The notes: generated from the letters alone by a model not told the origin. Shown: positions 53,851-62,990, counted from the stretch's first letter. The stretch is 64,000 nucleotides of DNA from an uncultured Shewanella sp. (GCF_947501665.1 NZ_CANMWS010000030.1:16148-80147), one strand, 5' to 3'. Translations and numbers: made by a program.

Positions 53851-53932
53851 AAACTTAGATTTTCAGAATAATCAACACACATGGACCTTTCCTTACTTTG
53901 ACGGCAAAACAAGAGGTAACTCATTTATTAAA

Positions 53933-53983
53933 GAGCAATATTCAGTGCTATCATTCAGTGCATTGAAGAGGTGAATATTGCTC
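53933..53983. terminator. Twelve-base-pair hairpin at the left end of duplicated segment A
   Basis: GAGCAATATTCA (53933-53944) pairs exactly with TGAATATTGCTC (53972-53983). An equivalent ten-base-pair version lies at 60684-60719 beside copy B. Its position after the 3' end of the minus-strand gene in each copy suggests termination. Confidence 0.6.
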
Positions 53984-54056
53984 ATTCATTGACTATATCG
54001 TTAGAGGATAAATTATCAGGCGCCAAATGATTAGGCGATAAATATCAGACAATAAG

Positions 54057-54856
54057 TTAGTAGTATTTATCACACTCATAAACGGATGTAGACTGATAGT
54101 TATTGCGGGGTTGACTCACATTCGTATAACGCGTGCCGAGGGTATTTGGACCGCTATTAATGGACTGATTTGCTACAGCACAGGCATCGTCATCACTGTC
54201 ATTTTCACAGAAATCATCGTAATAAAGGCCGTTCATTGCACCCACAATCACACCATTGCCTTCTTGGCCACATTGCCATTGAGGAGCGGCTAGGTGCTCC
54301 CAATAGCTGCGATCACCAAACAATAGCCGCATCATGTCGTCTTCATACAAACCTACCCAGTTAAAGGTCCACATAAAGATTGAATTGATATTCTCCATAT
54401 GCTGGATATCGCCGCTGATGGAGTCAAAACCGTTGTTATCGGCGATTAAGCCAAAAGTCCCTATCAAGGGACCGCCTACAGACAAACCACACTGAATACC
54501 CCACTGGGCACATTTAGCATTGGCTGCCTCTGTATCAGCATTATCGTCAACATCGATAATCAGTAGGTTTTCATCGTGACCCCCTAATTGCCATCGCCAT
54601 CGTGGTACGCGCATCACGTCTCAGTACACGTCTTTTTTGCAGGTACGTCATCACGGTGAGTAATATCAATTTCAATGGCATTAATCCCCATATCATTATT
54701 TGCCGCATTCAGCGCTGAAATACTGTTAACACGATGGGCAAATACCCATGCCGCTTCTGATGCAACTGCACTTGGGGTAAAAAATGAGTGACTCAGTGCA
54801 CTCGCAGAGATAAGCAAATCTGTTATTAATTTATTCATTTTATTATATATTTCCAT
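54057..54856 (-). pseudogene. Broken copy of the sphingomyelinase-D-like gene
   Basis: Nearly identical to the intact gene at 60779-61813. On the minus strand it keeps the signal peptide, the AHRVNS and IEIDIT motifs and the last 170 codons. It has lost about 235 bases, which removes the second catalytic region (including VWFDIKS) and shifts the frame. In addition TGG in ETW has become TGA (ETW to ET-stop) at about 54615. Both lesions are visible by direct comparison with the second copy. It cannot make a working enzyme. Confidence 0.9.
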
Positions 54857-54950
54857 AAATAGACTTAAAGCTTGAGCATGAAAAGTGCCGGTATATATGT
54901 ATGGCGAGGTAACTGCTCTCCATATCGACATTATTCTTGTCTAACTCTGT

Positions 54951-55150
54951 CTATATACCTGTGATGCTTGAAGAGGCTTGTTTTCAAAGCCTGTAAAAGT
55001 GCCTAATTTAAGGCGCGTTATTGCAGAAATGCTTACTGTCTCTTTAAGTAATACAACGTCGATGCAGGTGCTTTAACCGACTCACAAACGACTGGTTTAA
55101 AAGGCATTATTGAACATTAGCTTAGAATCACTAGGCTCTCTGTTCAGCTG
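54951..55150 (+). repeat. Dispersed repeat family, copy 2
   Basis: Same block order as 34201-34420, including GTGCCTAATTTAAGGCGC, TCGATGCAGGTGC and ATTGAACATTAGCTTAG. Lies inside duplicated segment A, upstream of the broken gene. Confidence 0.75.
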
Positions 55151-55399
55151 ACCATCAAGGTCGTTCATTCACATCCATGTGATCACAACATTTGTTCACC
55201 CTTAAACATTAGATGATGGAAATGTCATTTATGCAGAAGCAATGAATGACCTTGTCTAAAAAGCTTTTAATGCCAGCTGAATCGAGCACTTTCCAGTATC
55301 ACGGGTATAAGCAGCCGTTTAAGATCAAGGTTACGCAGTTTATTGATTTTTGTGTAATGTATCAAGATAGTAACGTTGGTGCTTCTTATATATTAAAAT

Positions 55400-55465
55400 A
55401 TGTAGTGCGTTTTTAGAAGATAGACAAAACAACAAAGACATGTATGGACGCAGCCGTTGAGCTAA
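55400..55465 (+). pseudogene. Possible 3' remnant of a nuclease gene
   Basis: One frame reads QNNKDMYGRSR followed by a stop, which echoes ENNQDIYGRSR at the end of the PIN/PD-(D/E)XK protein at 52093-53103. A more damaged version occurs near 62392-62430. The match is short, so this is tentative. Confidence 0.35.
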
Positions 55466-55665
55466 ACCTGTTTTGACTTTTGTTAAAGCCAAAAAAGCTA
55501 GCCAAGGTCGTCATAGGCTATGGATGGATTATTAATCATTACCTCCAGTTTCCTACTGATTTAGCTATATTTACTGACTTTATTTTGGTCATTGGTCTCG
55601 ATGTTGGCGATTGATTTTGCTCAAACTCGCTCAAAGCGGTTGTACTGACATCGCTTTATAACAAA

Positions 55666-56122
55666 GAGGTGGGCTATCTATCTTTATCATCTCAGTGATC
55701 CCTGATGCCTAATATTGCTACCTACATTCTAGAGTGAGTGGTTTTTGCTTCTTCTTGTCAGATTGACGCATTGATTTTAACGAACGTCAGCCATTTAGAT
55801 GGAAAATCAAAATTAAAAGCAAAGTCAAAATCTCATGTGTTGCTTTGATTTTGGTTCATTTAAATAACCTCAGAGCTGGTTTACGCAACAGCGGAACGCA
55901 CTTGTTTCCTCATTGCGATAAAGAAGAAGTCAATGTGACCAAATATCAAACAAAGTATATTTTAGACATTACGAAAAGGACGTTTATACTACTTATACTC
56001 GGTGGTGTTTTATCATCATGATATTTGTCTTGGTGGTGGGATTATTCGTTGAGGGTTGTCGTTTGAGTTATTGTAAATTCTATGAGGAAGTTTAACGGTA
56101 ACATTTAGAACTATTTTGGTTT
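55666..56122. other. Region between duplicated segment A and the permease gene
   Basis: No gene supported. A 33-base stretch at 55711-55743 matches 52068-52100 at about 28 positions. The last 150 bases probably hold the permease promoter. Confidence 0.45.
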
Positions 56123-57544
56123 ATGAAAAAGTCAATCTCACTTGATCTGTCCATCAACAAATGCCTTGGCTGGTTGCTTGTAATGGTAGCCTTTCCGCTT
56201 GGTTCTAAGCTTGCGCCACTCTATAATCTTGATTGGTCACAGCAGCAATTTGCCACTATTTTTGTTGCCGCACTGATGATGTGGGTATTTCGCTTGCTCC
56301 CCGACTTCATTCCCGCTCTATTTGTGATTCTGTCAACTTTACTGCTTAGCCTAACACCACAAAATGTGGCTTTGTCTGGCTTTACCTCAGGCAGTTTCTT
56401 TTTAGCACTCAGTGTATTTGGCCTGGGTGTGCTGGTAATAAACTCTGGCATTTTCTATCGTTTTTCTTTGCTGGCACTAAAACACTTACCTAAAAAAACC
56501 ATTGTGTTGCAAGTCATCGCTTTTGTAATTGGCATTTTACTCACTAGCTTTATGACTGGCAAGAATAGTCGCATTACACTGATGTCCTATTTGATTCAAG
56601 AAATCTCGCAAGCTGCTGGTTATAAGAAAAAAAACTCTGCTATCGAAAGCATTGCAGCGTGTGGTTTTTTTGGTGTATCTATTCTTTCTGTTATTTTTAT
56701 GACAGGAAAATTCAATAACTTAGTGCTGTATGGCATGTTGCCCACTAATACTAAATTACAGTTTAATTGGCTGTATTGGTTATATTGCGCATCCATTCCC
56801 GCACTGGTATTAATCCTTGGTTTTTTGATCATGCGCATGCTGTTATTTCGTTCTACTCAAAACCCACAAACATCAACAGAAAAGATCGCTCATGATTTAG
56901 CTGAACTTGGCAAAACCACAATCTCTGAATGGGCAGCACTGTTAGCAATCATGGCCTTGATGGTTGGCTTGATGACATCGTCTATCAGTGATCTTGCCCC
57001 TGCATGGATCAGTTTGAGCATTTTTTATATTGTGCTGTGTATGGGCTTTGTTTCTCGCGACGCATTTAAAACCCAGATTAATTGGCCATTATTGTTTTAT
57101 CTAGGATTTATGATCAGCATCACGAGTATTATGCAATATTTAAAGATTGATGTTTTATTAAGCACACATCTGAATTGGCTAAGTGTTTTTGCTGATAAAA
57201 ATTTATTGTTATTTTTCACCATGGTGTATTTTGCAGGCATATTAGGCAATTTTATTCTTGGCTCAGGCATCACGCCACCGCTATTATTTATGTTATTGCT
57301 GCCAATTATCGGTCAGGCAAACTTTAGTCCATGGGTATTAATATTTGTCTTATTAATGTCAACCGAGTCGTGGTTGTTCCCTTATCAGGCCAGTTTTTAT
57401 CGTAATTTTGAAGATGAAATGAAACGCACTAATTTAATTCGCTTTAATAAAATCTTTATCATCAACACCACCTTTATTTTTATACGTCTCGTCGCCATAC
57501 TGGCGGGCATCTTGTTCTGGCATAAATTAGGACTGCTCGTATGA
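56123..57544 (+). CDS. SLC13/DASS-type anion permease
   Basis: A 473-residue membrane protein with about eleven to twelve hydrophobic segments. The family traits are the N-terminal helix pair, the segment FMTGKNSRITLMSYL where the first SNT-like ligand loop is expected (here Gly-Lys-Asn-Ser), and GNFILGSGITPPLL near residue 375 as the second loop. SLC13 proteins carry di- or tricarboxylates, sulfate or related anions with Na+. The substrate is open, and the altered first loop suggests an unusual one. Its stop overlaps the next gene's start as ATGA. Confidence 0.75.
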   Translation: MKKSISLDLSINKCLGWLLVMVAFPLGSKLAPLYNLDWSQQQFATIFVAALMMWVFRLLPDFIPALFVILSTLLLSLTPQNVALSGFTSGSFFLALSVFGLGVLVINSGIFYRFSLLALKHLPKKTIVLQVIAFVIGILLTSFMTGKNSRITLMSYLIQEISQAAGYKKKNSAIESIAACGFFGVSILSVIFMTGKFNNLVLYGMLPTNTKLQFNWLYWLYCASIPALVLILGFLIMRMLLFRSTQNPQTSTEKIAHDLAELGKTTISEWAALLAIMALMVGLMTSSISDLAPAWISLSIFYIVLCMGFVSRDAFKTQINWPLLFYLGFMISITSIMQYLKIDVLLSTHLNWLSVFADKNLLLFFTMVYFAGILGNFILGSGITPPLLFMLLLPIIGQANFSPWVLIFVLLMSTESWLFPYQASFYRNFEDEMKRTNLIRFNKIFIINTTFIFIRLVAILAGILFWHKLGLLV

Positions 57545-58536
57545 TTAAGAACAAAATTGATTTACTGCCTTTAATTTTTCTAGTGATACTGTTTGTATAT
57601 TTTGCGTATAGCAATGCCAGCAAACCCAGAGTACTGATTGTTCAAAGCCATACTACAACCACGTCAAAATCAAGTGCTGAAATTGATAAGGTCATACGTC
57701 AAGCCTTTAATGAAAAAGCTTGGATTAGCACCCGCTGGGTCTATCTCGGCCAAAGAAATAAGCGCTTATTGTGGTCTGTAAAACAGGCCAATAATATTGT
57801 TAAACGCTGGAAACCAACGCTTATTATTGCTGTTGGTGAAAAAGCGCAGCGTAGCATTGCTAAAAATTATCTTAACGACCCTAAAATCAAGCTTATCTTC
57901 GCCGGCATCCGCGGTGTTGATGAGAGCAAACAATATGGCACAGCAACCAATGCGACAGGCATCGTTGAAGCCACACCGTTTGTTATTGCTAAACAAATTT
58001 ATGGTGAGCTTTTTCCTCACAAAAAGCGTGTGGTGGTGATTACCGATAGCAGTGCTGAATCAAAAAGTATGCTCGCCTCATTCAAAAAAATTAACTGGTC
58101 GCCTTTTAATATTATCGCTATCAAAATCCTTACTAATGCCAAACAATGGCAAGACACGATTAAGCAAGCACAAACAACAGCTGATTTGATTTTTGTGTTA
58201 CGTTATTATGATTTAGAAAGTAGCGATAATGCCAAACCAATCATCACTTGGGCAATCAATAATAGCCGCATCCCCATGGTCGGTTTTAGTGGTGGTTTTG
58301 TTGATGACGGCGGGGCGATCTCCATTGGCACCAATCACGGAGAACAAGGCAAATTAGCGGTAAAACTGGCCTTACAAATTATTGAAAATAGCAGTGCTGC
58401 GTTACCGCCAGTTAATACCCACACCCAAATGCAACCTTATATCCGTGAGAGTGTCTTTAAGCAATTTTTCCCTAATGCTCCATTGCCAAAAATGCTGGTC
58501 GATTTTGCCAAAGCACAGAACACTTACTACCCCTAA
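57541..58536 (+). CDS. Periplasmic binding protein (ABC_sub_bind/TrpX type)
   Basis: A 331-residue protein with an N-terminal membrane anchor or uncleaved signal (residues 9-25, LPLIFLVILFVYFAYSN), then a two-lobe binding fold. The first lobe begins KPRVLIVQSHT, and PTLIIAVGEKAQRSI, KRVVVITDSSAES and IPMVGFSGGFVDDGGAISIG follow, as in the ABC_sub_bind (TrpX-like) family. It is translationally coupled to the SLC13 permease by ATGA. No ABC permease or ATPase is nearby, so it probably serves the permease or senses its substrate; that is inference. Confidence 0.78.
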   Translation: MIKNKIDLLPLIFLVILFVYFAYSNASKPRVLIVQSHTTTTSKSSAEIDKVIRQAFNEKAWISTRWVYLGQRNKRLLWSVKQANNIVKRWKPTLIIAVGEKAQRSIAKNYLNDPKIKLIFAGIRGVDESKQYGTATNATGIVEATPFVIAKQIYGELFPHKKRVVVITDSSAESKSMLASFKKINWSPFNIIAIKILTNAKQWQDTIKQAQTTADLIFVLRYYDLESSDNAKPIITWAINNSRIPMVGFSGGFVDDGGAISIGTNHGEQGKLAVKLALQIIENSSAALPPVNTHTQMQPYIRESVFKQFFPNAPLPKMLVDFAKAQNTYYP

Positions 58537-58600
58537 TTATTCCTAATTGTATAATGTTGAACGCCCTCATTATGTACAAGTGCATTAGTTCGAGGTGCTC

Positions 58601-58816
58601 CTATAAATTGTCTAGTCCTGAGCCAACCAAATTTTTTATCGCTTTAGTTATCGCCCATGGTTTTTGGCGCATAAACCTACCATTATTACAATGAGGGCAC
58701 TTATACCCCAACTTTTCTGAATCGAGATACTTTTTCCGATGATTGACGATATCAATGTCAACTATCTTGCATTGTATAATGACAGAACAACTAAGACACC
58801 CATAGTTATTTGTACA
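58601..58816 (-). pseudogene. Gene fragment with a zinc-ribbon-like motif, cut by the IS element
   Basis: The minus-strand frame reads CTNNYGCLSC and later YKCPHCNNGRFMRQKPWA, a possible zinc-ribbon of two Cys pairs, and ends at 58601. Its only start codon (TTG at 58822) lies in the IS end, so its true 5' part is probably missing. Family not recognised. Confidence 0.45.
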
Positions 58817-58818
58817 GG

Positions 58819-59700
58819 TCAACCCAAATTGGACACTTTTAGTTGAGAATATTCAAACTCTACAGGTGACAGATCGCCATTAGCAGAATGAAGCCGCTCT
58901 AAGTTGTAGTATTTCATATAGTCAGCCACCTCTCTCTTCATAGACTCTCTTGTTGGTTGATTAACTTTTAAAATCCAATCGTGTTTCAAGCTACCAAAGA
59001 AACGCTCGACGACTGCATTATCCCAACATGCGCCCACATCCCCCATACTGGCACGGATCTCATAACTCGATAACAGCTTGCCAAATTGCTTACTGGTGTA
59101 TTGTGAGCCTCTGTCACTGTGAAATACCAAGCCTTTAGGCGGTTGCCGAAGGTTATCAGCTTTCATTAATGCCTTAGAAATCAAGTCTGTCGTCATGCGT
59201 TTATCTATGTGCCATCCCACTATACGACGTGAATATAAATCCATCACTACAGATAAATACATCCAGCCTTCACCCGTCTTCAGATAAGTCACGTCACCCG
59301 CCCAAACTTGATTAGCAGAAATTGGATTAAAGTTCATGTTTAGCAGGTTATCTGCAACGCTATCATTGTGTTTTCGCTTTGTTGTCACCTTATAAGCTTG
59401 GCGTTGAGTCACCTTGAGTCGTAAACGTCGCATGATTTTACGGACTAAATAACGGCCAACTTGATAACCTTCTTTGCGTAATCGCTTCACCATTTCACGG
59501 TTCCCTAGACTGCCTCGACTTTTCTTAAATAAATGCCGAACACGGCGATAAAGCATCAACGTATCAAGGTTTATCACCTTCGCAGGGCGTTTATACCAAT
59601 CGTAATAGCCAGATTTACTGACACTCATCACACGGCATAACAGCGCTACAGGAAATTGATTAGCGTGTTTTTTAACAAACTGAAATTTTACTTCATTTTT
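58819..59700 (-). CDS. IS3-family transposase OrfB (DDE catalytic part)
   Basis: The integrase-core transposase. An HTH-like start (MMSVSKSGYYDWYKRP) leads to the catalytic core with Asp in WAGDVTYLKTG, Asp in VFHSDRGSQYTS and Glu in NAVVERFFGSLK (DDE). An ATG at 59631 could start it, but the frame is open upstream to the slip site and reads NEVKFQFVKKHANQFPVALL between, as expected for the OrfAB fusion protein that carries out transposition. It ends at the left end of the element. Confidence 0.92.
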   Translation of the reverse strand, partial: KNEVKFQFVKKHANQFPVALLCRVMSVSKSGYYDWYKRPAKVINLDTLMLYRRVRHLFKKSRGSLGNREMVKRLRKEGYQVGRYLVRKIMRRLRLKVTQRQAYKVTTKRKHNDSVADNLLNMNFNPISANQVWAGDVTYLKTGEGWMYLSVVMDLYSRRIVGWHIDKRMTTDLISKALMKADNLRQPPKGLVFHSDRGSQYTSKQFGKLLSSYEIRASMGDVGACWDNAVVERFFGSLKHDWILKVNQPTRESMKREVADYMKYYNLERLHSANGDLSPVEFEYSQLKVSNLG

Positions 59701-59978
59701 TTCGCAAAGAAGGCGCTTGCCTTTTTTAGGATCTCTTTCTCCATGCGCAATTCTTTGTTTTCTTTACGCAATCGTTTTAGTTCATCACGCTCAGATTCTT
59801 CTAAAGTCAATCCTTGTTGCTTGGATTCATATTTTTCTTTCCAGGTATAAAGCAGACTTGTACCCACGCCAAGTGACTTGGCAGCATCTGCAGCACTGTA
59901 ACCTTGCTCTAGCACCATCAAGACTGCTTCATCTTTAAATGCTTGCGGATAACTTTTATGCGATTTCTTCAAACTCAT
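59688..59978 (-). CDS. IS3-family transposase OrfA (helix-turn-helix part)
   Basis: A 96-residue DNA-binding protein with a helix-turn-helix (SYPQAFKDEAVLMVLEQGYS, then AADAAKSLGVGTSLLYTWKE) and a leucine-zipper-like helix (ELKRLRKENKELRMEKEIL). It ends just after the A7 slip site, where a -1 shift would give the OrfAB transposase. OrfA alone usually represses transposition. Confidence 0.92.
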   Translation of the reverse strand: MSLKKSHKSYPQAFKDEAVLMVLEQGYSAADAAKSLGVGTSLLYTWKEKYESKQQGLTLEESERDELKRLRKENKELRMEKEILKKASAFFAKKMK

Positions 59979-60075
59979 ATAGACCTCTTAATTTATTAAC
60001 GATACTGTCTCAAAATTAAGTGTCAGATGGAATTAGACCAGAACAATAACGAGTGTTAGTAATTTAGAGGGAACT

Positions 60076-60567
60076 ATGATTAAAAAATTCTTTTTATTAT
60101 TTGCTTTAATTTTTTCAGCAAACCTGTTGGCGAATGATGCCAAACATTACGAGGCTGCTTTGGCTGTTATTTCAATTCCACAAGGTGAAAAACTTGAGGA
60201 AATGGTTCAAGGTGTTGTCGAACAACAAATTAATGCAAATTACTCCATCAAACCAGTGCGAAAAGCTTATGAAACATTTTACAGAGAAATATTTCAATCT
60301 GAGGAATTTATTCACGGTCTAGCCGACATTCAGATGACATTGTTTTCGTACGAAGAACTTTTAGAAATAAAAAAAATGATGGCTTTACCTATTTACGCAA
60401 AATATGAAGAACTCATGCCAAGTTTTATCACAAAAAATATGCAACTCGCTCAGCAAATCATTATGGCTAATGAAGCGCGCTTTGAGGCACTTCTTGAAGC
60501 GGAGCATAAAAGAATTGAAGAGCTTCAATTATTAGACGAACAAATGAACTTAACTGGAGCAGAGTAA
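60076..60567 (+). CDS. DUF2059 exported protein
   Basis: A 163-residue protein with a signal peptide (KKFFLLFALIFSANLLA) and an all-helical mature part. The segment around residues 95-130 (SYEELLEIKKMMALPIYAKY) is the DUF2059 core. Function unknown; family members are periplasmic. GAGGGA precedes the ATG. It starts 35 bases beyond the IS right end, so its original promoter may have been displaced. A hairpin-rich stretch at 60637-60680 is a likely terminator. Confidence 0.82.
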   Translation: MIKKFFLLFALIFSANLLANDAKHYEAALAVISIPQGEKLEEMVQGVVEQQINANYSIKPVRKAYETFYREIFQSEEFIHGLADIQMTLFSYEELLEIKKMMALPIYAKYEELMPSFITKNMQLAQQIIMANEARFEALLEAEHKRIEELQLLDEQMNLTGAE

Positions 60568-60636
60568 AATATCCAATCGGTAGTTAACCTGATGAACGTA
60601 GATGCTTTTTCCGTATATCACGCATAATCATCAGCG

Positions 60637-60680
60637 AAAGGAAAGGAAAGCAGGTTATTGCTTCCTTTTCCTCTTTTCTA
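60637..60680 (+). terminator. Probable terminator after the DUF2059 gene
   Basis: GGAAAGGAAAGCA pairs imperfectly with TGCTTCCTTTTCC, followed by a pyrimidine run. Confidence 0.55.
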
Positions 60681-60778
60681 TTAAGCAATATTCAGCTCAT
60701 CGAAGAGGCGAATATTGCTAATCAAGTCTCTATATTTTCAGACGACAAATTATCAGGCGAAAATGATTAGACGATAAA

Positions 60779-61813
60779 TTAGTAATACTTATCACACTCA
60801 TAAACGGATGTAGACTGATAGTTATTGCGGGGTTGACTCACATTCGTATAACGCGTGCCGAGGGTATTTGGACCGCTATTAATGGACTGATTTGCTACAG
60901 CACAGGCATCGTCATCACTGTCATTTTCACAGAAATCATTGTAATAAAGGCCGTTCATTGCCCCCACAATCACACCATTGCCTTCTTGGCCACATTGCCA
61001 CTGAGGAGCGGCTAGGTGCTCCCAATAGCTGCGATCACCAAACAATAGCCGCATCATGTCGTCTTCATACAAACCTACCCAGTTAAAGGTCCACATAAAG
61101 ATTGAATTAATATTCTCCATATGCTGAATATCGCCGCTGATGGAGTCAAAATCGTTGTTATCGGCGATTAAGCCAAAAGTCCCTATCAAGGGACCACCTA
61201 CAGATAAACCACACTGAATACCCCACTGGGCACATTTAGCATTGGCTGCCTCTGTATCAGCATTATCGTCAACATCGATAATCAGTAGGTTTTCATCGTG
61301 ACCCCCTAATTGCTCTAGGTTTTGCTCAATAGCGGTAACGTATGGCGTATTTAACTCTGTTGCAGGATAAATACCCCAAAATTTACGCATGCTGCCATCG
61401 CCTTCACCCACAGAGGTTTTTACCGTTTGTCTAATATCGGCATAATCTGCATCGGTTTTAGTGGTTGATTTAATATCAAACCAAACTGCTGCGATTTGCA
61501 TACTTAGCTCAGCTGCGTTTAAAATCTCAGATAAATTGACTGCAACCTCATCGCCATCGTGGTACGCGCACCACGTTTCAGTACACGTCTTTTTTGCAGG
61601 TACGTCATCACGGTGAGTAATATCAATTTCAATGGCATTAATCCCCATATCATTATTTGCCGCATTCAGCGCTGAAATACTGTTAACACGATGGGCAAAT
61701 ACCCATGCCGCTTCTGATGCAACTGCACTTGGGGTAAAAAATGAGTGACTCAGTGCACTAGCAGAGATAAGCAAACCTGTTATTAATTTATTCATTTTAT
61801 TATATATTTCCAT
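60779..61813 (-). CDS. Secreted sphingomyelinase D/phospholipase D-like protein
   Basis: A 344-residue exported protein; a start at Met7 (61795) is equally likely and gives a standard signal peptide (LITGLLISASALSH...AVASEA). The mature protein has the active-site pattern of the GDPD-like SMaseD/PLD toxins: His41 in FAHRVNS, Glu62 and Asp64 in IEIDIT, His85 in AYHDGD, and Asp113 with Lys115 in VWFDIKS. Known members (spider, actinobacterial and fungal toxins) cleave choline or similar head groups from sphingomyelin or lysolipids. At least eight Cys in the mature part suggest disulfides. It is the intact copy of a duplicated gene; the other copy is broken. Actual substrate unknown. Confidence 0.78.
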   Translation of the reverse strand: MEIYNKMNKLITGLLISASALSHSFFTPSAVASEAAWVFAHRVNSISALNAANNDMGINAIEIDITHRDDVPAKKTCTETWCAYHDGDEVAVNLSEILNAAELSMQIAAVWFDIKSTTKTDADYADIRQTVKTSVGEGDGSMRKFWGIYPATELNTPYVTAIEQNLEQLGGHDENLLIIDVDDNADTEAANAKCAQWGIQCGLSVGGPLIGTFGLIADNNDFDSISGDIQHMENINSIFMWTFNWVGLYEDDMMRLLFGDRSYWEHLAAPQWQCGQEGNGVIVGAMNGLYYNDFCENDSDDDACAVANQSINSGPNTLGTRYTNVSQPRNNYQSTSVYECDKYY

Positions 61814-61908
61814 AAATAGACTTAAAGCTTGAGCATGAAAAGTGCCGGTATATATGTATGGCGAGGTAACTGCTCTTCATATCGACATTATTCTTGTCTA
61901 ACTCTGTC

Positions 61909-62120
61909 TATATACCTGTGATGCTTGAAGAGGCTTGTTTTCAAAGCCTGTAAAAGTGCCTAATTTAAGGCGCATTTCTTGCCTTTTAAAGTAATGCAAC
62001 TTCGATGCAGGTGCTTTAACAGACTCCCAAAGGGCTGACTCTTATTAGTAAAGAGGAAAGTCTTTTATACTGCATTATTGAACATTAGCTTAGGATCAGT
62101 AGGCTCTTTGTTCAGCTAAC
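61909..62120 (+). repeat. Dispersed repeat family, copy 3
   Basis: Same block order as the copies at 34201 and 54951. It retains CAACTTCGATGCA and GACTCCCAAAGGGC exactly as in copy 1. Lies within duplicated segment B. Confidence 0.75.
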
Positions 62121-62180
62121 CATCATGGTCGTTCATTCACATCCATGTGATCACAACATTTATTCATCTTTAAACATTAG

Positions 62181-62384
62181 ATGATGGAAATGTCATTTAT
62201 GCAGGAGCAATTAATGATCTTGTCTAAAAAGCTTTTCATTCCAGCTGAATTGGGCACTTTCCAGTATCACGGGTATAAGCAGTCGTTTAAGATCAAGGTT
62301 ACGCAGTTTATTGACTTTTGTGTAATGTATCAAGATAGTAATGTAGGTGTTTCTTATGTATTAAAATTTGTAGTGCATTTTTAG
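62181..62384 (+). CDS. Doubtful small ORF inside duplicated segment B
   Basis: A 67-codon frame (MMEMSFMQEQLMILSKKLF...) in copy B. The equivalent frame in copy A stops after ten codons (QKQ then TGA), so there is no sign of selection to keep it. No family recognised; listed only as a possibility. Confidence 0.2.
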   Translation: MMEMSFMQEQLMILSKKLFIPAELGTFQYHGYKQSFKIKVTQFIDFCVMYQDSNVGVSYVLKFVVHF

Positions 62385-62633
62385 AAGGTATACAAAAGAA
62401 CAAAGGCATGTAAGGACGCTGCCGTTGAGCTAAATCTGGTTTGACTTTTTTGAAAGCCAAAAAAGCTAGCCAAGATCGTCATAGGTTATGGATGGGTTAT
62501 TAACAATTACCTCCAGCTTCCTATTGATTTAGCTATATGTATTGACTTTATTTTGGGCATTGGTCTTGATGTTGGCGATTGATTTTGCTCAAACTCACTC
62601 AAAGCGGTTGTACTGACATCGCTTTATAACAAA

Positions 62634-62990
62634 AAGAAAATAACCGAAGAGCACAGTCACTCATTGTTAAATTCCTTATAAGTAGAAAATATTCAATATA
62701 TGCGTATGCTAAGGCTTTTTGTCCTTGCTATTTTATGTTCGAGTCAATTAGCATTTGTCTTTTAGTAGGAATAGGAAGAAGTTTATTTGTCTTTGCAAAA
62801 ATCTTCCCAAAAGAGGAACATTATCAAAAACCTTATACATCGAAGGTTTTTGAAAGCTATCAAGAATGGCTTGTTGTCCCAGTCGGTATTGTCAAAATGT
62901 GTAGCTGTATAGCAAGCAAAGGCCGCATCGCGCTGCGGGCATGATGCGTTAACGAGCGCCGCGGATTTGTGTGTTAAATTTGGAGAACGA
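62634..62990. other. Region between duplicated segment B and the PhzF gene
   Basis: About 350 bases without a supported gene. A short GC-rich patch (62915-62965) stands out from the AT-rich surroundings. The stretch GCTAAGGCTTTTTGTCCTTG near 62707 resembles the sequence after the nuclease gene near 53115, another hint of shuffled pieces. Confidence 0.4.

Larger units (their letters stand above)
53933..55665. repeat. Duplicated segment, copy A
   Basis: Matches 60684-62633 in the same orientation across a broken sphingomyelinase-D-like gene, its upstream region and a further 700 bases, with high identity in the gene and lower identity at both ends. Similarity stops at GCTTTATAACAAA (55653-55665). 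Confidence 0.9.
58817..60041 (-). mobile_element. IS3-family insertion sequence
   Basis: About 1.2 kb with overlapping-frame orfA and orfB on the minus strand and imperfect terminal inverted repeats (GGTCAACCCAAATTGGACAC at the left, complement of GTGTCAGATGGAATTAGACC at the right). A seven-base A/T slip site lies at 59696-59702. No target-site duplication could be read with confidence. Both orfs look intact, so the element may be active. Confidence 0.9.
60684..62633. repeat. Duplicated segment, copy B
   Basis: Direct repeat of 53933-55665. It is about 220 bases longer mainly because copy A has a 235-base deletion in the gene. Similarity ends at GCTTTATAACAAA near 62633. Confidence 0.9.

Noticed and set aside
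58817..60041. Target-site duplication for the IS3 element
   Set aside because: The bases on the two flanks do not give a convincing three- or four-base direct repeat with the ends as I can place them.
62735..62944. 69-codon frame before the PhzF gene
   Set aside because: No family resemblance or ribosome site, and it runs into a GC-rich patch with different composition.
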